The notes below the pieces were generated by a model, which was not told the DNA's origin, did not search any database, and saw nothing but the letters and a program-made list of their open reading frames with translations. DNA of 64,000 nt from Megachile rotundata (lineage: Eukaryota > Arthropoda > Insecta > Hymenoptera > Megachilidae), in NCBI RefSeq assembly GCF_050947335.1, contig NW_027473362.1:682001-746000 (forward strand), written 5' to 3'. The translations under genes were made by a program, and so were the position numbers. Of the stretch, positions 13,201-27,300 are shown piece by piece (within the stretch, counting starts at the first letter, position 1; each line of letters starts with the position of its first letter).

Positions 13201-15540
13201 TTGTATGATTGTGATTGTATGATTATGATTGCATGATTGTGATTGCATGATTGTGATTGTATGATTGTGATTGCATGATTTTGAATGTATGATTGTGATT
13301 GCATGATTGTGATTGTATGATTGTGGTTGTATGATTGTGATTGTATGATTGTATTTGGGAGATTGTATTTGGGAGATTGTAATTGTATGATTGCGATTGT
13401 ATGATTGTGATTGTATGATTGCGATTGCATGATTGTGATTGTATGATTGTGATGTATGATTGTAATTGTATGATTATGATTGTATGATTGTGATTGTATG
13501 ATTGAGATTGTATGATTGAGATTGTATGATTGTGATTGTATGCTTGCGATTGTATGATTGTGATTGTATGATTGTGATTGTATGATTGTGATTGTATGAT
13601 TGTGATTGTATGATTGTGATTGTATGATTGTGATTGTATGATTGTGATTGTATGATTGTGATTGTATGATTGTGATTGTATGATTGTGATTGTATGATTG
13701 TGATTGTATGATTGTGATTGTATGATTGTGATTGTATGATTGTGATTGTATGATTGTGATTGTATGATTGTGATTGTATGATTGTGATTGTATGATTGTG
13801 ATTGTATGATTGTGATTGTATGATTGTGATTGTATGATTGTGATTGTATGATTGTGATTGTATGATTATATTTGGGAGATTGTATTTGGGAGATTGTAAT
13901 TGTATGATTGCGATTGTATGATTGTGATTGTATGATTGTGATGTATGATTGTAATTGCATGATTATGATTGTATGATTGTGATTGTATGATTATGATTGT
14001 ATGATTGTGATAGTATGATTGCGATTGTATGATTGTGATTGTATGATTATGATTGTATTTTTGTGATTGCATGATTGTGATTGTATGATTGTGATTGTAT
14101 GATTGTGATTTTATGATTGTGATTGTATGATTGTGATTGTATGATTGTGATTGTATGATTGTGATTGTATGATTGTGATTGTATGATTGTATTTGGGAGA
14201 TTGTATTTGGGAGATTGTAATTGTATGATTGCGATTGTATGATTGTGATTGTATGATTGTGATGTATGATTGTAATTGTATGATTATGATTGTATGATTG
14301 CGTTTGTATGATTGAGATTGTATGATTGAGATTGTATGATTGTGATTGTATGCTTGCGATTGTATGATTGTGATTGTATGATTGCGATTGTATGATTGTG
14401 ATTGTATGATTGTGATGTATGATTGTAATTGTATGATTATGATTGTATGATTGTGATTGTATGATTGAGATTGTATGATTGAGATTGTATGATTGTGATT
14501 GTATGCTTGCGATTGTATGATTGTGATTGTATGATTGTGATTGTATGATTGTGATTGTATGATTGTGATTGTATGATTGTGATTGTATGATTGTGATTGT
14601 ATGATTGTGATTGTATGATTGTGATTGTATGATTGTGATTGTATGATTGTGATTGTATGATTATGATAGTATGATTGTGATTGTATGATTGCGATTGTAT
14701 GATTGTGATTGTATGATTATGATTGTATTTTTGTGATTGCATGATTGTGATTGTATGATTGTGATTGTATGATTGTGATTGTATGATTGTGATTGTATGA
14801 TTGTGATTGTATGATTGTGATTGTATGATTGTGATTGTATGATTGTGATTGTATGATTGTGATTGTATGATTGTGATTGTATGATTGTGATTGTATGATT
14901 GTATTTGGGAGATTGTATTTGGGAGATTGTAATTGTATGATTGCGATTGTATGATTGTGATTGTATGATTGTGATGTATGATTGTAATTGTATGATTATG
15001 ATTGTATGATTGCGTTTGTATGATTGAGATTGTATGATTGAGATTGTATGATTGTGATTGTATGCTTGCGATTGTATGATTGTGATTGTATGATTGTGAT
15101 TGTATGATTGTGATTGTATGATTGTGATTGCATGATTGTGATTGTATGATTGTGATTGTATGATTGTGATTGTATGATTGTGATTGCATGATTGTGATTG
15201 CATGATTGTGATTGTATGATTGTGATTGCATGATTTTGAATGTATGATTGTGATTGCATGATTGTGATTGTATGATTGTGATTGTATGATTGTGGTTGTA
15301 TGATTGTATTTGGGAGATTGTATTTGGGAGATTGTATTTGGGAGATTGTAATTGTATGATTGCGATTGTATGATTGTGATTGTATGATTGCGATTGTATG
15401 ATTGCGATTGTATGATTGCGATTGTATGATTGTGATGTATGATTGTAATTGTATGATAATGATTGTATGATTGTGATTGTATGATTGAGATTGTATGATT
15501 GAGATTGTATGAATGTGATAGTATGCTTGCGATTGTATGA
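10262..15540 (+). repeat. 7,498-bp higher-order repeat, copy 2 (rearranged)
   Basis: It matches 2764 to about 7980. The offset is 7,498 to about 14.6 kb, then 7,512 (at 14663), 7,568 (14899 to about 15309) and 7,582 (15523). Each step is a whole number of 14-base units: one, four and one extra units relative to copy 1. In the steps I checked, divergence is mainly unit gain. After about 15560 the order no longer follows copy 1. No gene is present. Confidence 0.9.
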
Positions 15541-16200
15541 TTGTGATTGTATGATTGTGATTGTATGATTGTGATTGTATGATTGTGATTGCATGATTGT
15601 GATTGCATGATTGTGATTGTATGATTGTGATTGCATGATTTTGAATGTATGATTGTGATTGCATGATTGTGATTGTATGATTGTGATTGTATGATTGTGG
15701 TTGTATGATTGTATTTGGGAGATTGTATTTGGGAGATTGTATTTGGGAGATTGTAATTGTATGATTGTGATTGTATGATTGAGATTGTATGATTGAGATT
15801 GTATGAATGTGATAGTATGCTTGCGATTGTATGATTGTGATTGTATGATTGTGATTGTATGATTGTGATTGCATGATTTTGAATGTATGATTGTGATTGT
15901 ATGATTGTGATTGCATGATTGTGATTGTATGGTTGTGATTGCATGATTTTGAAAGTATGATTGTGATTGTATGATTGTGATTGTATGATTGTGATTGTAT
16001 GATTGTGATTGTATGATTATGATTGTATGATTGTATTTGGGAGATTGTATTTGGGAGATTGTAATTGTATGATTGCGATTGTATGATTGTGATTGTATGA
16101 TTGTGATGTATGATTGTAATTGTATGATTGTGATTGTATGATTGTGATTGTATGATTGTGATTGTATGATTGTGATTGTATGATTGTGATTGTATGATTA
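15541..16200 (+). repeat. Rearrangement junction between higher-order repeat copies
   Basis: At about 15560-15770 the array repeats the variant order it has just shown at 15180-15360 (TGCATG units, TTTTGAATG variant, a TGTGGT unit, three GGG units). It then resumes the GCTTGCG / TTTTGAAAG order near 15820-15960. At 16.13 kb it changes to consensus units leading to the TATATTTGGG variant at 16201, which corresponds to 6371 of copy 1. The stretch therefore holds an internal duplication and a breakpoint that drops back along the 7,498-base block. It contains nothing but satellite units. Confidence 0.75.
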
Positions 16201-19200
16201 TATTTGGGAGATTGTATTTGGGAGATTGTAATTGTATGATTGCGATTGTATGATTGTGATTGTATGATTGTGATGTATGATTGTAATTGCATGATTATGA
16301 TTGTATGATTGTGATTGTATGATTATGATTGTATGATTGTGATAGTATGATTGCGATTGTATGATTGTGATTGTATGATTATGATTGTATTTTTGTGATT
16401 GCATGATTGTGATTGTATGATTGTGATTGTATGATTGTGATTTTATGATTGTGATTGTATGATTGTGATTGTATGATTGTGATTGTATGATTGTGATTGT
16501 ATGATTGTGATTGTATGATTGTATTTGGGAGATTGTATTTGGGAGATTGTAATTGTATGATTGCGATTGTATGATTGTGATTGTATGATTGTGATGTATG
16601 ATTGTAATTGTATGATTATGATTGTATGATTGCGTTTGTATGATTGAGATTGTATGATTGAGATTGTATGATTGTGATTGTATGCTTGCGATTGTATGAT
16701 TGTGATTGTATGATTGCGATTGTATGATTGTGATTGTATGATTGTGATGTATGATTGTAATTGTATGATTATGATTGTATGATTGTGATTGTATGATTGA
16801 GATTGTATGATTGAGATTGTATGATTGTGATTGTATGCTTGCGATTGTATGATTGTGATTGTATGATTGTGATTGTATGATTGTGATTGTATGATTGTGA
16901 TTGTATGATTGTGATTGTATGATTGTGATTGTATGATTGTGATTGTATGATTGTGATTGTATGATTGTGATTGTATGATTGTGATTGTATGATTGTGATT
17001 GTATGATTATGATAGTATGATTGTGATTGTATGATTGCGATTGTATGATTGTGATTGTATGATTATGATTGTATTTTTGTGATTGCATGATTGTGATTGT
17101 ATGATTGTGATTGTATGATTGTGATTGTATGATTGTGATTGTATGATTGTGATTGTATGATTGTGATTGTATGATTGTGATTGTATGATTGTGATTGTAT
17201 GATTGTGATTGTATGATTGTGATTGTATGATTGTATTTGGGAGATTGTATTTGGGAGATTGTAATTGTATGATTGCGATTGTATGATTGTGATTGTATGA
17301 TTGTGATGTATGATTGTAATTGTATGATTATGATTGTATGATTGCGTTTGTATGATTGAGATTGTATGATTGAGATTGTATGATTGTGATTGTATGCTTG
17401 CGATTGTATGATTGTGATTGTATGATTGTGATTGTATGATTGTGATTGTATGATTGTGATTGCATGATTGTGATTGTATGATTGTGATTGTATGATTGTG
17501 ATTGTATGATTGTGATTGCATGATTGTGATTGCATGATTGTGATTGTATGATTGTGATTGCATGATTTTGAATGTATGATTGTGATTGCATGATTGTGAT
17601 TGTATGATTGTGATTGTATGATTGTGGTTGTATGATTGTATTTGGGAGATTGTATTTGGGAGATTGTATTTGGGAGATTGTAATTGTATGATTGCGATTG
17701 TATGATTGTGATTGTATGATTGCGATTGTATGATTGCGATTGTATGATTGCGATTGTATGATTGTGATGTATGATTGTAATTGTATGATAATGATTGTAT
17801 GATTGTGATTGTATGATTGAGATTGTATGATTGAGATTGTATGAATGTGATAGTATGCTTGCGATTGTATGATTGTGATTGTATGATTGTGATTGTATGA
17901 TTGTGATTGCATGATTTTGAATGTATGATTGTGATTGTATGATTGTGATTGCATGATTGTGATTGTATGGTTGTGATTGCATGATTTTGAAAGTATGATT
18001 GTGATTGTATGATTGTGATTGTATGATTGTGATTGTATGATTGTGATTGTATGATTATGATTGTATGATTGTATTTGGGAGATTGTATTTGGGAGATTGT
18101 AATTGTATGATTGCGATTGTATGATTGTGATTGTATGATTGTGATGTATGATTGTAATTGTATGATTATGATTGTATGATTGTGATAGTATGATTATGAT
18201 TGTATGATTGTGATTGTATGACTGCGATTGTATGATTGTGATTGTATGATTGTGATTGTATGATTGTGATTGTATGATTGTGATTGTCTGATTGTGGTTG
18301 TGCGATTGTGATTGTACGATTGTGATTGTACGATTGTGATTGTATGATTGTGATTGTATGATTATGATTGTATGATTGTGATTGCATGATTGTGATTGTA
18401 TGATTGTGATTGCATGATTTTGAATGTATGATTGTGATTGCATGATTGTGATTGTATGATTGTGATTGTATGATTGTGATTGTATGATTGTGATAGTATG
18501 ATTGTGATTGTATGATTGTGATTGTATGATTGTGATTGTATGATTATGATTGTATGATTGTGATTGTATGACTGTATTTGGGAGATTGTATTTGGGAGAT
18601 TGTATTTGGGAGATTGTAATTGTATGATTGCGATTGTATGATTGTGATTGTATGATTGCGATTGTATGAATTCGATTGTATGATTGTGATTGTATGATTG
18701 TGATTGTATGATTGTGATTGTATGATTGTGATTGTATGATTGTATTTGGGAGATTGTATTTGGGAGATTGTAATTGTATGATTGCGATTGTATGATTGTG
18801 ATTGTATGATTGCGATTGTATGATTGTGATTGTATGATTGTAATTGTATGATTATGATTGTATGACTGTGATTGTATGATTGAGATTGTATGTTTGAGAT
18901 TGTATGATTGTGATTGTATGCTTGCGATTGTATGATTGTGATTGTATGATTGTGATTGTATGCTTGCGATTGTATGATTGTGATTGTATGATTGTTATTG
19001 TATGATTGTGATTTTATGATTGTGATTGTATGATTGTGGTTGTATGATTGTGATTTTATGATTGTGATTGTATGATTGTGATTGTATGATTGTGATTGTA
19101 TGACTGTGATTGTATGATTGTGATTGCATGATTGTGATTGTATGATTGTGATTGCATGATTTTGAATGTATGATTGTGATTGTATGATTGTGATTGCATG

Positions 19201-20161
19201 ATTTTGAATGTATGATTGTGGTTGTGCGATTGTGATTGTACGATTGTGATTGTACGATTGTGATTGTATGATTGTGATTGTATGATTGTGATTGTATGAT
19301 TGTGATTGTATGATTGTGATTGTATGATTGCATTTGGGAGATTGTATTTGGGAGATTGTATTTGGGAGATTGTAATTGTATGATTGCGATTGTATGATTG
19401 TGATTGTATGATTGCGATTGTATGAATTCGATTGTATGATTTTGATTGTTTGATTGTGATTGTATGATTGTGATTGTATGATTGTGATTGCATGATTGTG
19501 ATTGTATGATTGTATTTGGGAGATTGTATTTGGGAGATTGTAATTGTATGATTGCGATTTTATGATTGTGATTGTATGATTGCGATTGTATGATTGTGAT
19601 TGTATGATTGTGATGTATGATTGTAATTGTATGATTATGATTGTATGATTGTGATTGTATGATTGAGATTGTATGATTGAGATTGTATGATTGTGATTGT
19701 ATGCTTGCGATTGCATGATTGTGATTGTATGATTGTGATTGTATGATTGTGATTGTATGATTGTATTTGGGAGATTGTATATGGGAGATTGTGTTTGGGA
19801 GATTGTAATTGTATGATTGCGATTGTATGATTGTGATTGTATGATTGCGATTGTATGATTACGATTGTATGATTGCGATTGTATGATTGTGATGTATGAT
19901 TGTAATTGTATGATTATGATTGTATGATTGTGATTGTATGATTGAGATTGTATGATTGAGATTGTATGAATGTGATAGTATGCTTGCGATTGTATGATTG
20001 TGATTGTATGATTGTGATTGCATGATTTTGAATGTATGATTGTGATTGTATGATTGTGATTGCATGATTGTGATTGTATGGTTGTGATTGCATGATTTTG
20101 AAAGTATGATTGTGATTGTATGATTGTGATTGTATGATTGTGATTGTATGATTGTGATTGT
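16201..20161 (+). repeat. 7,498-bp higher-order repeat, copy 3 (3' part only)
   Basis: It matches 6371-10261 of copy 1. The offset starts at 9,830 and moves to 9,858 (17009), 9,900 (17231-17641), 9,914 (17855 to about 18387) and back to 9,900 (18995 onward), again in steps that are multiples of 14. Shared markers include the CpG cassette (8371 and 18285), EcoRI units (8754 and 18668; 9524 and 19424) and the rare TATATGGGAG unit (9877 and 19777). The match ends at 10261/20161, the same point where copy 2 starts after copy 1, so this is a true block boundary. Confidence 0.9.
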
Positions 20162-23100
20162 ATGATTATGATTGTATGATTGTATTTGGGAGATTGTATT
20201 TGGGAGATTGTAATTGTATGATTGCGATTGTATGATTACGATTGTATGATTGCGATTGTATGATTGTGATGTATGATTGTAATTGTATGATTATGATTGT
20301 ATGATTGTGATAGTATGATTATGATTGTATGATTGTGATTGTATGATTGCGATTGTATGATTGTGATTGTATGATTATGATTGTATTTTTGTGATTGTAT
20401 GATTGTGATTGTATGATTGTGATTGTATGATTGTGATTGCATGATTGTGATTGTATGATTGTGATTGTCTGATTGTGGTTGTGCGATTGTGATTGTACGA
20501 TTGTGATTGTACGATTGTGATTGTATGATTATGATTGTATGATTGTGATTGTATGATTATGATTGTATGATTGTGATTGTATGATTGTGATTGTATGATT
20601 GTATTTGGGAGATTGTATTCGGGAGATTGTAATTGTATGATTGCGATTGTATGATTGTGATTGTATGATTGCGATTGTATGATTGTGATTGTATGATTGT
20701 GATGTATGATTGTAATTGTATGATTATGATTGTATGATTGTGATTGTATGATTGAGGTTGTATGATTGAGATTGTATGAATGTGATTGTATGCTTGCGAT
20801 TGTATGATTGTGATTGTATGATTGTGATTGTATGATTGTGATTGCATGATTTTGAATGTATGATTGTGATTGTATGATTGTGATTGCATGATTGTGATTG
20901 TATGGTTGTGATTGTATAATTGTGATTGTATGATTGTGATAGTATGATTGTGATTGTATGATTGTGATTGTATGATTGTGATTGTATGATTGTGATTGTA
21001 TTTTGGTGATTGCATGACTGTGATTGTATGATTGTGATTGTATGATTGTGATTGTATGATTGTGATTGTATGATTGTGATTGTATGATTGTGATTGTATG
21101 ATTGTGATTGTATGATTGTGATTGTATGATTGTGATTGTATGATTATGATTGTATGATTGTGATTGTATGATTGTATTTGGGAGATTGTATTTGGGAGAT
21201 TGTATTTGGGAGATTGTAATTGTATGATTGCGATTGTATGATTGTGATTGTATGATTGCGATTGTATGAATTCGATTGTATGATTGTGATTGTATGATTG
21301 TGATTGTATGATTGTGATTGTATGATTGTGAATGTATGATTGTGATTGTATGATTGTGATTGTATGATTGTGAATGTATGATTGTGATTGTATGATTGTA
21401 TTTGGGAGATTGTATTTGGGAGATTGTAATTGTATGATTGCGATTGTATGATTGTGATTGTATGATTGTGATTGTATGATTGTGATTGTATGATTGTATT
21501 TGGGAGATTGTATTTGGGAGATTGTAATTGTATGATTGCGATTGTATGATTGTGATTGTATGATTGTGATGTATGATTGTAATTGCATGATTATGATTGT
21601 ATGATTGTGATTGTATGATTATGATTGTATGATTGTGATTGTATGATTGCGATTGTATGATTGTGATTGTATGATTATGATTGTATTTTTGTGATTGCAT
21701 GATTGTGATTGTATGATTGTGATTGTATGATTGTGATTGTATGATTGTGATAGTATGATTGTGATTGTATGATTGTGATTGTATGATTGTGATTGTATGA
21801 TTGTATTTGGGAGATTGTATTTGGGAGATTCTAATTGTATGATTGCGATTGTATGATTGTGATTGTATGATTGTGATGTATGATTGTAATTGTATGATTA
21901 TGATTGTATGATTGCGTTAGTATGATTGAGATTGTATGATTGAGATTGTATGATTGTGATTGTATGCTTGCGATTGTATGATTGTGATTGTATGATTGTG
22001 ATTGTATGATTGTGATTGTATGATTGTGATTGTATGATTGTGATTGCATGATTGTGATTGTATGATTGTGATTGTATGATTGTGATTGTATGATTGTGAT
22101 TGCATGATTGTGATTGTATGATTGTGATTGCATGATTTTGAATGTATGATTGTGATTGCATGATTGTGATTGTATGATTGTGATTGTATGATTGTGATTG
22201 TATGATTGTATTTGGGAGATTGTATTTGGGAGATTTTATTTGGGAGATTGTAATTGTATGATTGAGATTGTATGATTGTGATTGTATGCTTGCGATTGTA
22301 TGATTGTGATTGTATGATTGTGATTGTATGATTATGATTGTATGATTGTGATTGTATGATTGTATTTGGGAGATTGTATTTGGGAGATTGTATTTGGGAG
22401 ATTGTAATTGTATGATTGCGATTGTATGATTGTGATTGTATGATTGCGATTGTATGAATTCGATTGTATGATTGTGATTGTATGATTGTGATTGTATGAT
22501 TGTGATTGTATGATTGTGATTGTATGATTGTATTTGGGAGATTGTATTTGGGAGATTGTAATTGTATGATTGCCATTGTATGATTGTGATTGTATGATTG
22601 CGATTGTATGATTGTGATTGTATGATTGTGATGTATGATTGTAATTGTATGATTATGATTGTATGATTGTGATTGTATGATTGAGATTGTATGATTGAGA
22701 TTGTATGATTGTGATTGTATGCTTGCGATTGTATGATTGTGATTGTATGATTGTGATTGTATGATTGTGATTGTATGATTGTGATTGTATGATTGCGATT
22801 GTATGATTGTGATTGTATGATTGTGATTGTATGATTGTAATTGTATGATTATGATTGTATGATTGTGATTGTATAATTGAGATTGTATGATTGAGATTGT
22901 ATGAATGTGATTGTATACTTGCGATTGTATGATTGTGATTGTATGATTGTAATTGTATGATTGTGATTGTATGATTGTGATTGTATGATTATGATTGTAT
23001 GATTGTGATTGTATGATTGTGATTGTATGATTGTGATTGTATGATTGTGATTGTATGATTGTGATTGTATGATTGTGATTTTATGATTGTGATTGTATGA

Positions 23101-24367
23101 TTGTGATTGTATGATTGTGATTGTATGATTGTGATTGTATGATTGTGATTGTATGATTGTGATTGTATGATTGTGATTGTATGATTGTATTTGGGAGATT
23201 GTATTTGGGAGATTGTAATTGTATGATTGCGATTGTATGATTGTGATTGTATGATTGTGATGTATGATTGTAATTGCATGATTATGATTGTATGATTGTG
23301 ATTGTATGATTATGATTGTATGATTGTGATTGTATGATTGCGATTGTATGATTGTGATTGTATGATTATGATTGTATTTTTGTGATTGCATGATTGTGAT
23401 TGTATGATTGTGATTGTATGATTGTGATTGTATGATTGTGATTGTATGATTGTGATTGTATGATTGTGATTGTATGATTGTGATTGTATGATTGTGATTG
23501 TATGATTGTGATTGTATGATTGTGATTGTATGATTGTGATTGTATGATTGTGATTGTATGATTGTGATTGTATGATTGTGATTGTATGATTGTGATTGTA
23601 TGATTGTGATTGTATGATTGTGATTGTATGATTGTGATTGTATGATTGTATTTGGGAGATTGTATTCGGGAGATTGTAATTGTATGATTGCGATTGTATG
23701 ATTGTGATTGTATGATTGTGATGTATGATTGTAATTGCATGATTATGATTGTATGATTGTGATTGTATGATTATGATTGTATGATTGTGATTGTATGATT
23801 GCGATTGTATGATTGTGATTGTATGATTATGATTGTATTTTTGTGATTGCATGATTGTGATTGTATGATTGTGATTGTATGATTGTGATTGTATGATTGT
23901 GATTGTATGATTGTGATTGTATGATAGTGATTGTATGATTGTGATTGTATGATTGTGATTGTATGATTGTGATTGTATGATTGTATTTGGGAGATTGTAT
24001 TTGGGAGATTGTAATTGTATGATTGCGATTGTATGATTGTGATTGTATGATTGTGATGTATGATTGTAATTGTATGATTATGATTGTATGATTGCGTTTG
24101 TATGATTGAGATTGTATGATTGAGATTGTATGATTGTGATTGTATGCTTGCGATTGTATGATTGTGATTGTATGATTGTGATTGTATGACTGTGATTGTA
24201 TGATTGTGATTGCATGATTGTGATTGTATGATTGTGATTGTATGATTGTGATTGCATGATTGTGATTGTATGATTGTGATTGCATGATTTTGAATGTATG
24301 ATTGTGATTGCATGATTGTGATTGTATGATTGTGATTGTATGATTGTGATTGTATGATTGTATTTGG
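19770..24367 (+). repeat. 4.6-kb block, copy 1
   Basis: The order of variants from the TATATGGGAG unit (19777) onward reappears from 24374. The offset is 4,597 at first, then 4,639 (20466/25105, 20601/25240, 21001/25640), 4,611 (21177/25788) and 4,569 (21914/26483), all differing by multiples of 14. From about 22321 the match jumps to an offset of 5,702 (22456/28158, and the rare GCCATTG unit 22571/28273), because copy 2 carries an insertion. Between 23.27 and 23.74 kb a 461-base offset also links two TGCATGATTATG sites (23276 and 23737), a smaller local duplication. Confidence 0.87.
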
Positions 24368-27300
24368 GAGATTGTATATGGGAGATTGTGTTTGGGAGAT
24401 TGTAATTGTATGATTGCGATTGTATGATTGTGATTGTATGATTGCGATTGTATGATTACGATTGTATGATTGCGATTGTATGATTGTGATGTATGATTGT
24501 AATTGTATGATTATGATTGTATGATTGTGATTGTATGATTGAGATTGTATGATTGAGATTGTATGAATGTGATAGTATGCTTGCGATTGTATGATTGTGA
24601 TTGTATGATTGTGATTGCATGATTTTGAATGTATGATTGTGATTGTATGATTGTGATTGCATGATTGTGATTGTATGGTTGTGATTGCATGATTTTGAAA
24701 GTATGATTGTGATTGTATGATTGTGATTGTATGATTGTGATTGTATGATTGTGATTGTATGATTGTGATTGTATGATTATGATTGTATGATTGTATTTGG
24801 GAGATTGTATTTGGGAGATTGTAATTGTATGATTGCGATTGTATGATTGTGATTGTATGATTGCGATTGTATGATTACGATTGTATGATTGCGATTGTAT
24901 GATTGTGATGTATGATTGTAATTGTATGATTATGATTGTATGATTGTGATAGTATGATTATGATTGTATGATTGTGATTGTATGATTGCGATTGTATGAT
25001 TGTGATTGTATGATTATGATTGTATTTTTGTGATTGTATGATTGTGATTGTATGATTGTGATTGTATGATTGTGATTGCATGATTGTGATTGTATGATTG
25101 TGATTGTCTGATTGTGGTTGTGCGATTGTGATTGTACGATTGTGATTGTACGATTGTGATTGTATGATTATGATTGTATGATTGTGATTGTATGATTATG
25201 ATTGTATGATTGTGATTGTATGATTGTGATTGTATGATTGTATTTGGGAGATTGTATTCGGGAGATTGTAATTGTATGATTGCGATTGTATGATTGTGAT
25301 TGTATGATTGCGATTGTATGATTGTGATTGTATGATTGTGATGTATGATTGTAATTGTATGATTATGATTGTATGATTGTGATTGTATGATTGAGGTTGT
25401 ATGATTGAGATTGTATGAATGTGATTGTATGCTTGCGATTGTATGATTGTGATTGTATGATTGTGATTGTATGATTGTGATTGCATGATTTTGAATGTAT
25501 GATTGTGATTGTATGATTGTGATTGCATGATTGTGATTGTATGGTTGTGATTGTATGATTGTGATTGTATGATTGTGATAGTATGATTGTGATTGTATGA
25601 TTGTGATTGTATGATTGTGATTGTATGATTGTGATTGTATTTTGGTGATTGCATGACTGTGATTGTATGATTGTGATTGTATGATTGTGATTGTATGATT
25701 GTGATTGTATGATTGTGATTGTATGATTGTGATTGTATGATTGTGATTGTATGATTATGATTGTATGATTGTGATTGTATGATTGTATTTGGGAGATTGT
25801 ATTTGGGAGTTTGTATTTGGGAGATTGTAATTGTATGCTTGCGATTGTATGATTGTGATTGTATGATTGCGATTGTATGAATTCGATTGTATGATTGTGA
25901 TTGTATGATTGTGATTGTATGATTGTGATTGTATGATTGTGAATGTATGATTGTGATTGTATGATTGTATTTGGGAGATTGTATTTGGGAGATTGTAATT
26001 GTATGATTGCGATTGTATGATTGTGATTGTATGATTGTGATTGTATGATTGTGATTGTATGATTGTATTTGGGAGATTGTATTTGGGAGATTGTAATTGT
26101 ATGATTGCGATTGTATGATTGTGATTGTATGATTGTGATGTATGATTGTAATTGCATGATTATGATTGTATGATTGTGATTGTATGATTATGATTGTATG
26201 ATTGTGATTGTATGATTGCGATTGTATGATTGTGATTGTATGATTATGATTGTATTTTTGTGATTGCATGATTGTGATTGTATGATTGTGATTGTATGAT
26301 TGTGATTGTATGATTGTGATAGTATGATTGTGATTGTATGATTGTGATTGTATGATTGTGATTGTATGATTGTATTTGGGAGATTGTATTTGGGAGATTG
26401 TAATTGTATGATTGCGATTGTATGATTGTGATTGTATGATTGTGATGTATGATTGTAATTGTATGATTATGATTGTATGATTGCGTTAGTATGATTGAGA
26501 TTGTATGATTGAGATTGTATGATTGTGATTGTATGCTTGCGATTGTATGATTGTGATTGTATGATTGTGATTGTATGATTGTGATTGTATGATTGTGATT
26601 GTATGATTGTGATTGCATGATTGTGATTGTATGATTGTGATTGTATGATTGTGATTGTATGATTGTGATTGCATGATTGTGATTGTATGATTGTGATTGC
26701 ATGATTTTGAATGTATGATTGTGATTGCATGATTGTGATTGTATGATTGTGATTGTATGATTGTGATTGTATGATTGTATTTGGGAGATTGTATTTGGGA
26801 GATTTTATTTGGGAGATTGTAATTGTATGATTGAGATTGTATGATTGTGATTGTATGCTTGCGATTGTATGATTGTGATTGTATGATTGTGATTGTATGA
26901 TTGTGATTGTCTGATTGTGGTTGTGCGATTGTGATTGTACGATTGTGATTGTACGATTGTGATTGTATGATTGTGATTGTATGATTGAGATTGTATGATT
27001 GAGATTGTATGAATGTGATTGTATGCTTGCGATTGTATGATTGTGATTGTAGGATTGTGATTGTATGATTGTGATTGCATGATTTTGAATGTATGATTGT
27101 GATTGTATGATTGTGATTGCATGATTGTGATTGTATGGTTGTGATTGCATGATTTTGAAAGTATGATTGTGATTGTATGATTGTGATTGTATGATTGTGA
27201 TTGTATGATTGTGATTGTCTGATTGTGGTTGTGCGATTGTGATTGTACGATTGTGATTGTACGATTGTGATTGTATGATTATGATTGTATGATTGTGATT

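Noticed and set aside
2764..15540. Block duplications as pure assembly artefacts
   Set aside because: Not adopted as the main reading, because copies differ by several independent unit gains, which a duplicated contig would not show. It remains possible for the very similar 2,265-base pair at 37.7-42.2 kb.
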